NCBI GenBank assembly: GCA_900073065.1
Contig: FJOG01000031.1
Span: forward strand, 533,314 to 597,313
Direction: 5' to 3'
Length of the DNA stretch: 64,000 bases
DNA from: Phialocephala subalpina
Lineage: Eukaryota > Ascomycota > Leotiomycetes > Helotiales > Mollisiaceae
This document shows, in pieces, positions 44,431 through 53,567 of this stretch (position 1 is the first letter of the stretch; every line of letters starts with the position of its first letter). Both the position numbers and the translations under genes were made by a program. The notes below the pieces were generated by a model, which searched no databases, had not been told where the DNA came from, and worked only from the letters and a program-made list of their open reading frames with translations.

Positions 44431-45190
44431 TCTTTTATTAAGTAATGACTAGTCAAAGCTATACCCTCATGATATAGGTAAACTTAGTGAGAAGCGGGAC
44501 GTTCTAGATGGCTCTGAAGTGTGGCAATGTTTTCCCTGATAAATGGAGCAAATACTGGCTCAATTTTGGCAATGCCACCACCACCAACTTCCTCGGCATC
44601 TGCAATCCACGTGAGCTGCGTCTGATTAGCACTCTGAGCCACGAGGCTGATTGTGCCAAATCCTCCAAGCATTGGAAACCCGGTTGGATCGAGTAACCGA
44701 TACGATATCGTATGTGACTCTGCATCACACACTTCCAGTTGTTCATTTATTTTCCTCCCTTTCAACGAGACAGTTCGCACTGCGCTAATCCCGTCGCCTT
44801 CGACCGAACAACTGTCGATGGCGGGCATCCATGTCTTGATCCCGCCGAAACCCGAAATTATAGCCCAGATATTTCCAATGGGCTGGTTGATAGTGACAAC
44901 CTCCTTGCAGATGAGTGTTCGAGGCTGAGACATTTCCATCGAGGACGAGGGTGAGGATGTGACTACTGCACAATGGGTGCGGAAGAAGAGGCTATTGGAG
45001 AGAGCTAACTCGTAAGGCCAGGGATGATCAGAATTGTTATAAAAGTTGATCTCGTTTAAAGACTCACAGGACTAAGTAAACGTGCAATTTTCTCCCCCCT
45101 TAAGACCCTGACTGTTAGGCTTATGAATCTGTGTAGATTGAATCTACAGCCGTTTGGCTCATTTATACACGAAAAGAGACTATAATCCTC
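44430..45190. repeat. Segmental duplication, copy 2 (SRPBCC gene plus promoter)
   Basis: Second copy of the block at 24925-25690, same orientation, covering the SRPBCC gene and its upstream region to about 45190 (TACACGAAAAGAGACT here, TATACGAGAAGAGACT in copy 1). After that the two diverge: copy 1 borders a GST gene, copy 2 an FAD monooxygenase, both divergent from the SRPBCC gene. Confidence 0.8.
44484..44939 (-). CDS. SRPBCC / polyketide-cyclase-like protein, copy 2
   Basis: 151 residues, MEMSQPRTLICKEVVTINQ onward, same START/Bet v1-like SRPBCC pattern as copy 1: WAIISGFGGIKTWMPAIDSC, ISYRLLDPTGFPM, TQLTWIADAEEVGGGG, FAPFIRENIATLQSHLE. Such small cavity proteins bind or cyclise hydrophobic, often polyketide or aromatic, ligands. 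The frame is open. It is divergent from the FAD monooxygenase at 45524, separated by 585 bp, so it may be co-expressed with the aromatic cluster. The Gly-rich loop EEVGGGG replaces EVVDDDG of copy 1. Confidence 0.82.
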   Translation of the reverse strand: MEMSQPRTLICKEVVTINQPIGNIWAIISGFGGIKTWMPAIDSCSVEGDGISAVRTVSLKGRKINEQLEVCDAESHTISYRLLDPTGFPMLGGFGTISLVAQSANQTQLTWIADAEEVGGGGIAKIEPVFAPFIRENIATLQSHLERPASH

Positions 45191-45523
45191 ACCACGAATG
45201 GGTGATTTGGAAGCGCTAGGAATGTCCGAGCTGCTCGGAACCCCCGGAAAATATCCTTGTCAACCTTATCTCCGAAGCCGACATATCAAATACCCCATGG
45301 GGGAACAGGATATCCCGAGAGTGCGTAGGACGATCTCCCATATATCTTCGGATAATTCCGTCTCTGTTACGGAATTGGTGGATCAGCATTTCAGCGATAG
45401 GCTTGGCGTTCAAGCTCGGGGCAGCAGAAGTCAGGTTCTGCAACGTCTATATATCATGAACTGGGACGGTTAACCAAGCTGTATCTTCGAAACCAGATAC
45501 AAATTCACTTTGCAGCATGCAGT

Positions 45524-47032
45524 ATGGAAAACCAGCTCTACGACGTCATCATTGTTGGCCGCGGTCCTGTTGGGCTATTTTTAGCATGCGAACTTCGCCT
45601 CACAGGGCTCTCTGTCTTGGTTGTTGAGCGCCGCTCGAGCTCAGAGGGAGTGGCGGAGACTCGCGCTTTTGTTGTCCATTGCCGCACACTCGAGATCCTC
45701 GCATTCCGTGGTCTTCTTGGCAAGTTCCTCCAGGAGGGCACGAAGTCTCCTTGGTGGCACTATGGCGTCTTGGACACCCGTTTGGATTTTAGCAGATTTG
45801 GCCACGAAACGAAGCAGAATTTTGTCCTGTTAAGCCCACAGTTCAGAACTGAGGAGATTTTTCTGGAGCGTGCGAAGGAATTAGGCGTCGACATTGTTCT
45901 GGGAATTCGCGTCGAGTCCGTGGAGCCTTCGACTACGTCTGTTACGATATATGGAACATCAAGCAGTCCAGATGGCGGCGCTAGAAGTTCGTTCAAGGCG
46001 AGAGGAAAGTATCTTGTCGGTGCGGATGGAGTGCGCAGTACCATCCGGAAGGCTACGGGCTTTGAATTCCCAGGTACGCCGGCAACACACACGGGTTTGA
46101 CCGGCGAGGCAACATTGGGAGTGCCCATGCCCTATCCCTACATTGCCAAAAACGAAGCAGGGCTTGTGATCGCCGTACAGCTGAATATTCCCAGCGGCCG
46201 GGCTCGCCTCAATGTTTTCACCCCTGCTCGAGCTAATGTACCCGATTCGACCCCGGTAACGCTGGAAGATTTCAACGAAGCATTACAAGAAGTCACTGGT
46301 GTTGACTACAAGCTCTCCAACCCTTGCATGCTTGGACGCTTCAACAACGAAGCCCGCTGCGTCGATACTTACCGGAAGGGACGCATCTTTCTCGCCGGTG
46401 ATGCAGGCCACCAGCACCTTCCAGCTGGCGGCCAAGGGCTCAACGTCGGTATTCAGGAAGCAACTAACCTTGGATGGAAACTTGGGGCCGTGATTCGCGG
46501 CTATGCTCCGGACTCGCTATTGGATACTTATGAGACCGAAAGACTTCCAATCGCACAAGGCGTCGTGCAGAGCACCACTGCTCAGTCTGTTCTCTTTTTT
46601 GCGCACAGCGGGCCGGAGTTGGCAATACGAAGTGTGGTGAACACGTTGCTCAAAATACCAACAGCAAACCACGACATTGCTGTAGGAGTTAGTGGTTTCG
46701 GCGTCTCATACCCAAAGCTTCTTGACATGATACTTCCAGCTGGATGGGAGGCACTTCCAGAGGCGATCGCCGGGAAGCGAGCCCTAGATGTGAAGTTACG
46801 CGTCGGGAATGGCGAGGAAAAGCAGCTAAGCGACTATATGAGGGGAGGGAAGTGGGTTCAACTTCGGTTCCTTGACAAACTCGCAGGAAGGCCGCCACTG
46901 CCGGCGTTCGAGGGGGCGACAGAGGTTGTGGATGTCGCTGAAGTTCTGGAGGGGAAAGGGAGCATGTACCGGGGCGCCTTGAGCGAACTGCTAATTCGCC
47001 CGGACGGTTATCTAGGGTTTGGAAAGCGCTAG
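45524..47032 (+). CDS. FAD-dependent aromatic monooxygenase (PHBH fold, MhpA/RdmE-like)
   Basis: Intact, intronless, 502 residues. N-terminal FAD dinucleotide fold VIIVGRGPVGLFLACELRLTGLSVLVVER, DG motif YLVGADGVRSTIR, and GD motif IFLAGDAGHQHLPAGGQGLNVGIQEATNLGWKL, the three marks of class A flavoprotein hydroxylases. The C-terminal thioredoxin-like extension is partial (GKWVQLRFLDKLAG to LLIRPDGYLGFG), as in MhpA, PgaE and RdmE relatives. It should use NAD(P)H and O2 to hydroxylate a phenolic ring, probably ortho to an existing hydroxyl. Absence of introns is unusual here, where all other long genes have several, and may hint at transfer or retro-copying. Neighbours (SRPBCC, FAH family, regulator, extradiol dioxygenase) point to aromatic catabolism. 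Confidence 0.87.
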   Translation: MENQLYDVIIVGRGPVGLFLACELRLTGLSVLVVERRSSSEGVAETRAFVVHCRTLEILAFRGLLGKFLQEGTKSPWWHYGVLDTRLDFSRFGHETKQNFVLLSPQFRTEEIFLERAKELGVDIVLGIRVESVEPSTTSVTIYGTSSSPDGGARSSFKARGKYLVGADGVRSTIRKATGFEFPGTPATHTGLTGEATLGVPMPYPYIAKNEAGLVIAVQLNIPSGRARLNVFTPARANVPDSTPVTLEDFNEALQEVTGVDYKLSNPCMLGRFNNEARCVDTYRKGRIFLAGDAGHQHLPAGGQGLNVGIQEATNLGWKLGAVIRGYAPDSLLDTYETERLPIAQGVVQSTTAQSVLFFAHSGPELAIRSVVNTLLKIPTANHDIAVGVSGFGVSYPKLLDMILPAGWEALPEAIAGKRALDVKLRVGNGEEKQLSDYMRGGKWVQLRFLDKLAGRPPLPAFEGATEVVDVAEVLEGKGSMYRGALSELLIRPDGYLGFGKR

Positions 47033-47765
47033 CACCTGGTGCTATTTCTACTTAGTTAGTTCGACTACCAGCACCAGTAGTGACAATTCTGTGCTAAACG
47101 TCATTCATGTATTTAAGATAGCTCCACAGTTTCGTGGCACTTAGAAGACTCAACTCAATTGCCGCTGCTGATTAAGTTAGCTCTCGCTTAAGCCTGGTGA
47201 AACAGTATTTTATAACTGGTGCCAACCCCTGATCACGTGTGGCCATCCAGTGAGGTCGCAGCCAGTCTATACCCTCGCGTACCGGTATAACGTCTTTGCA
47301 TGTGGCTAGTGCCTTTTCCTTCTTCAGCTCTATTTACGCCTTCCACGTAGAAACTACATTATACCTGCTTGTCCCAGTTTGAAGCCACGTTTCCCCTTAA
47401 CCGACTGGCTAATAGCGGATGCATTCCCGATACCTTGGCTGCTAATGGAAACGTCTGGAAAGGAGATTGTAGCGCTCTACTGTTGAAAATAAGGTATGGA
47501 ACAGTGAGAACGGCTTATATTCCATTAGGAGAAGGCTGGGGAGACCAGATCTATATATAATATAACATGACAAAAAAGTGGAAACAGGTCATATTTCAAC
47601 TTGTGCAGGTATTCTAGAAGAATGCTATGCTAAGATACGGATGCTGTTTTGCAATTTGCGTCCATCAATCAAAAGGCTGGTCTGGGTGTTCCACTCTCGG
47701 AGCCAGACAAGGACTACGGCAACTGGCCGCATTGGACTTGATTTCTTGAACATTGAACCCCATCC
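47033..47765. other. Intergenic, no gene seen
   Basis: Between two convergent genes. Short frames at 47369-47560 and 47578-47937 have no domain features; the second overlaps the antisense of the FAH-family gene. Confidence 0.5.
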
Positions 47766-48712
47766 CTACCCTTCAAACAATATCTTGTTTGCAATACTCC
47801 CAATCCCGTCAACACCAATCTCAACCACATCCCCGCTTTTTAAAAACCCTTTCGGCTCCATAAACAACCCCACTCCACTCGGCGTCCCAGTCATAATCAC
47901 TGTTCCCTTCCTAAGCGTCGTCCCCCTACTCAAATGACTGATAATTTGCCGCACGCTCCATATCATATCATCCGTCCCCGTCTCCTGTCTCTTCTCCCCA
48001 TTCACTTTTGTCACGTAATTTAATTTCTGCGGATCAGCAATCGCTTTCGAAAGGGTAACACATGGCCCAATAGGCGCGAAGGATCAAAGGACTTCGCGTA
48101 GCTGAACTGTCCTCCGGATACCCTAGTTGGAACCTGGAAATTCTGTGCAGAAACGTCATTGCCGACTGTGTATCCGAGGACATAATCAAGAGCTTGATCA
48201 TCGCTGACGTTCTTGCAGTCTTTCGAAATGATGACTGTTAATTCGCCTTCGTAATCGAGTTGCGACTGCGCGGAGCGGTTGATGGGGATATCATCGTACG
48301 GTCCGGCGAGTGCGTCGGCGGGTTTGGTGAATACGACGGGGTAGGAGGGGACTGTGAGCTTTGAGAGGTTAGCTGGGGACCCAAGCATGGAGAAGGGGAG
48401 GTAAACATTTGCTTCTTGGCATGCCGGGCATAGTTTAGACCGATGCACATTATTATAGGTGTTGATTCAAGGGGACAGAGGAGCTTCGTCGTCCGTAAGC
48501 TACGGATCTTTGAGGGATTGGGTTACGGGATAGTGAACCTTCTGGATTGTAGCCTGGGCGCCGGTTCTTGAGAGTCCGGTGAAAGGACTCCCAGAGAGAA
48601 GTTCCACTTCTACGCCTGTTAATTGACCTGACGTGGCAGAAGCATGTAGTTCGCCATATGCTATTTCGCCTTTCTCGTCGGAGAATCGAACAAATCCCTC
48701 AATGCCCATCAT
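47766..48712 (-). pseudogene. Fumarylacetoacetate hydrolase family protein, two one-base losses
   Basis: Minus strand, exons 48712-48539, 48483-48407 and 48358-47766 with good introns (GTTCAC...GAAG; GTTTAC, branch CTAAC, AAAG). Motifs: MCIGLNYARHAKEAN, VPSYPVVFTKPADALAG, LDYEGELTVIISKDCKNV, LGYTVGNDVSA, GTVIMTGTPSGVG and LKSGDVVEIGVDGIG. The Glu in DYEGEL and neighbouring acidic residues bind the metal. The family hydrolyses C-C bonds of diketo acids such as fumarylpyruvate, or handles 2-hydroxy-dienoates made by ring cleavage. One base is missing near 48415 (HAK|EAN) and another near 48080 (SFDP|FAPIGPC). Each lies in or beside a short base run, so sequencing error is possible; as written the gene is broken. 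Confidence 0.8.
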
Positions 48713-49295
48713 TATGGCTTTTCAAGGTAGACGGCTATTTGCAGAAGAAAGGAGAGAAATGTGACGGATTTCAATGGAGCAACTATATGAAAATATGGAA
48801 TGCGAAAACACTACTGCCTTAGCTGTCCGGCTAGCTTCTGTGGTTTGAATGAAAGTTAATGGTCCGTAGGATCTGCTTTGGGGACCTTACAGCAGAGCAA
48901 GCCTTCGGACTACCGGGCAAAATGCAGTTCTGCAGCATGAACTTGGTGTAAGGCCACACTTAATCATGCGGTGGCGAAGAGGCCGAGGCTACCCGTGCCA
49001 AGACTACGCGGTATGTTTGGAAATAAAAGCAAACTCAAAATCAATAATTGTCCCGTGGGTTTGAAATAGTCCGTCCGTTAATCCCGCAAAGCAGGGGCTG
49101 CGGATAACGCAGATGCTATGGGAAGAGCTGTTCATAGAACATGAATAAAATGGTGCGGAGTTTAAGCTAAGTACGGTAGTAACTAAAAATAGAGCGTTAC
49201 ATTAATCGCGTGCCTTCAAGGAAGTAGTGCAACCGGAAAGTCCTCCATCACGGGCCTCTCTAATCCTTAATAATTCCCATCCAAAAGGATGAAAT
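48713..49295. other. Intergenic, no gene seen
   Basis: Lies between the FAH-family start and the regulator stop; about 580 bp with no supported gene. The ORF at 49202-49516 is antiparallel-frame noise over the regulator end. Confidence 0.5.
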
Positions 49296-51914
49296 TCAAC
49301 TGTCCGGAACCCATTCCGAACCACTATAACTAAGCAGCTCATTGATGCCCCATCCCCACAGGTTAGAAGGCATATTAGCAACCATGCCCGATTCCACATC
49401 AAGAAAATTCCCTGGCGCAGGCCAAACATCACCTTCAATGGCCTGGTTCCTAATCCCGAGAGAAGCTTCTGCCTGTTCGACCGAAGTCGTGTCTTGCGTT
49501 GTGCTTGCCGCATCATGGAGACTTCCTCGAGTGCTTGTGAGATCCCCTAACTGACCTGCGAACGCCGTTGTGGGTGTCCGGCTCGTCCGTCCTTCCATAA
49601 CTGCCTGCGCACCAGCAACACTACTGTGACCCCTAATATTCTCCAGCCTAGCCTCAAGCGTATTTAATTTCTGCTGCAGCGTACTTGACACCTCCCAGAA
49701 TGACACGTATGCGTTGAGGTTCATCCGTAAAAGATCAAGATTTGATTCTGCTGCGCGGCGATTGACGAGCGCTGGTCCGAAGTGGCATGATACGACTTGG
49801 GCGGCGGCGAATAACCAGATTGTTGACGCTAAGAAGGGGTTCACATAATATACGTGTTTTGGGGAGCTGTTACGAACAATGGTGATGACCTCAGACGCGG
49901 CGGAGAGGTAGGTGTTCCAAGCTGCTTGGTCGATTGAGTCGAGGGAAGAGATTGCTGGGATATTTTGATAAGGATCTGAGGAGGAGGTGGCTATTCCCGA
50001 GTGTCGAGATGTATTGTTGAAAACTTGATAGTAGTGGATCATGAACCGAGATAATTGGATCATGATGTAGATGCTGTGCTTCGCGCTGTCTTCGTGAAGA
50101 GAATTCCTTGTTCTCGATCCAGAGTGCGAGAAGCTGAGGAATTCTCCTTGGTAGGTGAGAGATGAGGGAAGCGCTGCTGACAAGCAGTACAGAGAGTTTG
50201 CCAGTACATCTAGGCTGGGTTGAACAGTTGGTATGGGATCTCTTGTCGACTGTTGACTACGCGGGTGGTTGGTGTTCGGGTAGGCTTGCGGATATGAAAG
50301 TACATGAGCACTCCGCATCAGCGCATTAACCACTATGAACCAGGCCTTGGGACTCGTATTGCGACTTTTTTCTAGAGTCTTCCAAGCTAGAGCCGCATCA
50401 GGGCTCAGATGACAGCTTTTCTTAAATGAATTGGAAAACCAATATTCATCATCGACCGGCAACCAAGTCACATTGCTCGCCCAGTCGATGGCTGTTGGTA
50501 ATCGCCGAACGGTACTCGCAAAGACATCGAATTCCCACACGGTCCACCATGCCCGTCGTCTTTCCTCATCCAGACGAAAGTTCGAGTTGATAGGGCTTTC
50601 ACTAGTACTTCCCTGTAGATTCCTGTCTATAAGATGCAATTGAAGATCATACGCAATACGAACGCAGGTGCCGACAGATCTCCAAGCCCGTCCTCGAACG
50701 CCATTGATTAGTTGCTGAAATGTGTTGAGGATCAGAGCTTGTAATAAACAGAGAGGAGGCGAGTTGTCTGGGCATTCTCGCAACGCTTCGTCGATTAGTC
50801 GCCCTGCGAGGCTGTGGAAATACTCCTGTGAAGGGATATTAACTTGTGGAGCGTTCTGCGGGCGGCCAATGTCTTTGAACCGAGCAGAGAAAGAGAATAT
50901 AGATGCTAGGAGAGCGTGACGTTGAACTGGAGAGGAGATGGCAGAGAGTTTGGCGTCGAGGTTCGGCCGGTGAAACAATGAAAAGGCTGTCATATTTTCG
51001 AAGTAGGCGTTCAATCTGACCAAGAATTAGATACCATCAACTACCTCCCAGTCATCAGACAATTTGCTTACAAGAAAGTATAAGTCTCCATCGAGATACC
51101 AAAAAATTCGCAAACATTGCTGCGCATCCCAACCCTCGGTCGCCCGTCACTTCCATCTATCTCATCTACTTGGCACGTAGTATGTTGCAGTGGCTCATGA
51201 GAGGGGTGTATTATTTGGGACAATGTGAGACCCCTGGATGTTGATCTTTCTGATTCAGCCGCCACTGAAGCTGTAGTGAGTGGCGAGGGTAGACTCGTTG
51301 GAAAGGACTGTTGAGCATCTTGCCCAATTAGCATTTCTTCCGAGCGGGCACTCTGATCCTGGGACTTTCCACTTGGAGACCAAAGATGGGATTGGCCAGG
51401 AAACATAAAGGGTCCCGGATTGGCCTGAGAAAATGAAGAATTTGAGGTGCTATTCGAATCTTTGTATAAATCGGCAGGACTCGAATGATTGAATGCAACA
51501 GCTCCATTAAGTCCTCTGAGCCTACGACGCTGAGGTGCGCCTAACTTCGGTCAGCGATGAAGCACCTGACGAAATAGCAGTCTTAGCCCATAGCTCGAAT
51601 AGATGCTAACCAGGTTTCGGTCCCGGCTTCTGTGATACCACAGGATATGAGCAGCAGCTTCGTGTGGTCTCTAAACAAGTTCGACATGCAGGCAGAGCAC
51701 GGTCACTAAAATACCGCCATATCAGCGAGCTGAGGATAGATGTGACATAGAAGTCTCACCATTTGATTTTGCGCCTGGAAATTGCCGTTAGCGCTTAACT
51801 AAGTCGAGAGTGATTGAGTCGAAGTCACCTCCTGCATCTGTCGCATGCAAGCGCCGCGCGTATGTCTGAGCCGTTTGAAGTCCCCATCCTGCTAGTTTCC
51901 CTATCTGCGTTCAT
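49296..51914 (-). CDS. Zn2Cys6 transcription factor with fungal_trans domain
   Basis: Five exons on the minus strand, 51914-51829, 51774-51760 (15 nt), 51705-51611, 51540-51072 and 51015-49296, give an intact 794-residue protein. The zinc cluster reads ACDRCRRRKIKCD then PACRTCLETTRSCCSYP, six ligand cysteines in C6 spacing; the R-K-I-K of the cluster is encoded by the microexon. A basic linker (QKPGPKPGAPQRRRLRG) follows. The middle-homology region (fungal_trans) spans about residues 220-480, with LNAYFENMTAFSLFHRP, AWRSVGTCVRIAYDLQLHL, DEERRRAWWTVWEFDVFAST and LPTAIDWASNVTWLPVDDEYW. It is the probable pathway-specific regulator of the flanking aromatic-degradation genes. Target sites would be CGG-type repeats; none was established. 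Confidence 0.88.
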
Positions 51915-52079
51915 AATAAAATTGGTAAGGTGAAGCGTGCGTGCTAGAAGTTCTGCTCAATGACGTCCTTAAATCTATCGGAGGTCGCGGCATTGTCGCA
52001 TCGAATGGTGGTCTACCCCACAAAGTGCCGGATCTAGGGTACACCGCCTTCCGTTCGTCCAACAGCAATTCGACCGAGG

Positions 52080-53100
52080 TTAATATTGATCCAGCCGGAT
52101 ACGGCTATAAAGACTGCCTAAGGCTTTTTGGGTTTTTGGGTTATCGGGTGAAGCCATTGTCCGATTTATAGGGGTCTCCTCGTTTACCAAGTCCCCATCA
52201 ACATAATGCTCCAGAATGAAGCGTGATGGATCGAACCTTTATCTGTCAGTAATGCCCTTAATGCTCATTTCTCAAATCATACCAGTAATCAAATATCCGA
52301 CTTCCCATCACGTGCCTCCCCACACCCCAGCAATTCTCATATTTTTTCTCCCTCAACTATGTATGACCTTAACATCTGAATATCAAAATCAAAGACCTCA
52401 AAGCTCGAATGATGAACATGGAATTCCGGTCCCTCAAAAAAAAAAAGAAACAATGATGGTCAACCATCTCTTCCCTTCGATCCAGGTGCATAAATGTCGT
52501 AATATCCTCTCCCGTATCAGGAGCATATATTAGCTCGGTGGGTTTGAAATTGAAATTGGTGGTGAAGAATTCGTAGGCTGCCTTGTAGTTCGTCACGCAA
52601 AGACCAAAATGACCGAGTTTATGAACAGGAGCAGCTCCTTTCTTGAATCGTTGTGTCTTGTTCCCAGGGCGGTACTTGGATGTGGGGAAATTGTAAGCCA
52701 GCTCAGTGAACGCCTCTGTCATCTCGATAGGTGTTTGGCCAAATACTATATGAAAGGGGAGTGGTCCACAGGATCATAGAAGATGACGCGCTTTCCTCCA
52801 CCAAAGGCATCTGAGTCGTGGATTGGGGTGGCTCTTCGAAGGGAGGTCGCTAATTCGAGATCTTCGGTGGAATCAACGATTCAGCTTGTTCCGCCAAAAA
52901 CGTCCTCGGTCCTTAGTGGCACAATATAAAAATGGCTCGGTACCATAACCGCGATAGTAGATCTTGTCATCAGCACGTTGGGCGACGCCAAAGCCAAAGT
53001 TAATAAGGAACTCGTGTGCTTTGTCTAGATTCTTATGAGTATAGAAGACATGAGCTATGTGCTTGAGATTGATCTTTTGATTTGATGCAGAGGGCGACAT
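52080..53100 (-). pseudogene. Extradiol ring-cleavage dioxygenase-like (VOC/glyoxalase superfamily)
   Basis: Starts MSPSASNQKINLKHIAHVFY at 53100. The two VOC modules are recognisable across frames: HIAHVFYTHKNLDKAHEF; DVFGGTS, then IVDSTEDLELATSLRR; FPFHIVFGQTPIEMTEAF; HKLGHFGLCVTNYKAAYEFF; MVDHHCFFFFEGPEFHVHHS; YENCWGVGRHVMGSRIFDYW; and, after a 46-nt intron (donor GTATGA, acceptor AAAG), FDPSRFILEHYVDGDLVNEE, ending at 52080. The C-module keeps His (KLGHFG), His (FHVHHSSF) and Glu (ILEHYVDGD), the 2-His-1-carboxylate iron site of type I extradiol dioxygenases. Breaks: frame changes near 52912, 52755, 52445 (T11 run) and 52340, plus a TGA at about 52885 where Trp is expected. As written it cannot make the enzyme. 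Confidence 0.75.
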
Positions 53101-53567
53101 GGTGACTAACGAGAAGAGCTCTCAAGTTCTAGTCGCTGCATGCTGATGAAGTCCAAGATAGGCCGCAAGTCAACGGTACTTGAACAATAGATATAAGAAA
53201 ATCGAATATAAACCAAAGGCATGACGACCTCGATTTACGCGTGCACGTCCTAAGCTCCTGTAAGCTCTCGTAAGCTCAGCGTTGATGTCGATATGGGGTA
53301 ACGGAACAATGGCGGTCGGACGAAAGATTGAGATGTTCCGTGGTTGCATCGCGGACGAATGTTTTCATGTGTGGTAGGGATGGTGGCAATTCAACGGCAA
53401 TCCTTGTCAGGAGTCCACAACATCTTAGTTCATAGACGAAATATCTAAAGTAAGTAACGATTACAGCTGTCTTGATCCGTGATGTCACCCTCTCAACAGT
53501 CTGCGAAGGCTATCAAGTTATATCAACAATTGCCAACATTCCCACACCTGTGGCTGGTTTGATAGCA
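53101..53567. promoter_or_regulatory. Divergent promoter region, dioxygenase / phenol hydroxylase
   Basis: A 467-bp region between the two divergent start codons. It contains direct TAAGCTCCTGTAAGCTCTCGTAAGCTC repeats at about 53250-53276 (three TAAGCTC units), a possible protein-binding array. Confidence 0.45.

Noticed and set aside
45760..46128. 122-residue minus-strand ORF
   Set aside because: Antisense shadow inside the intact FAD monooxygenase.
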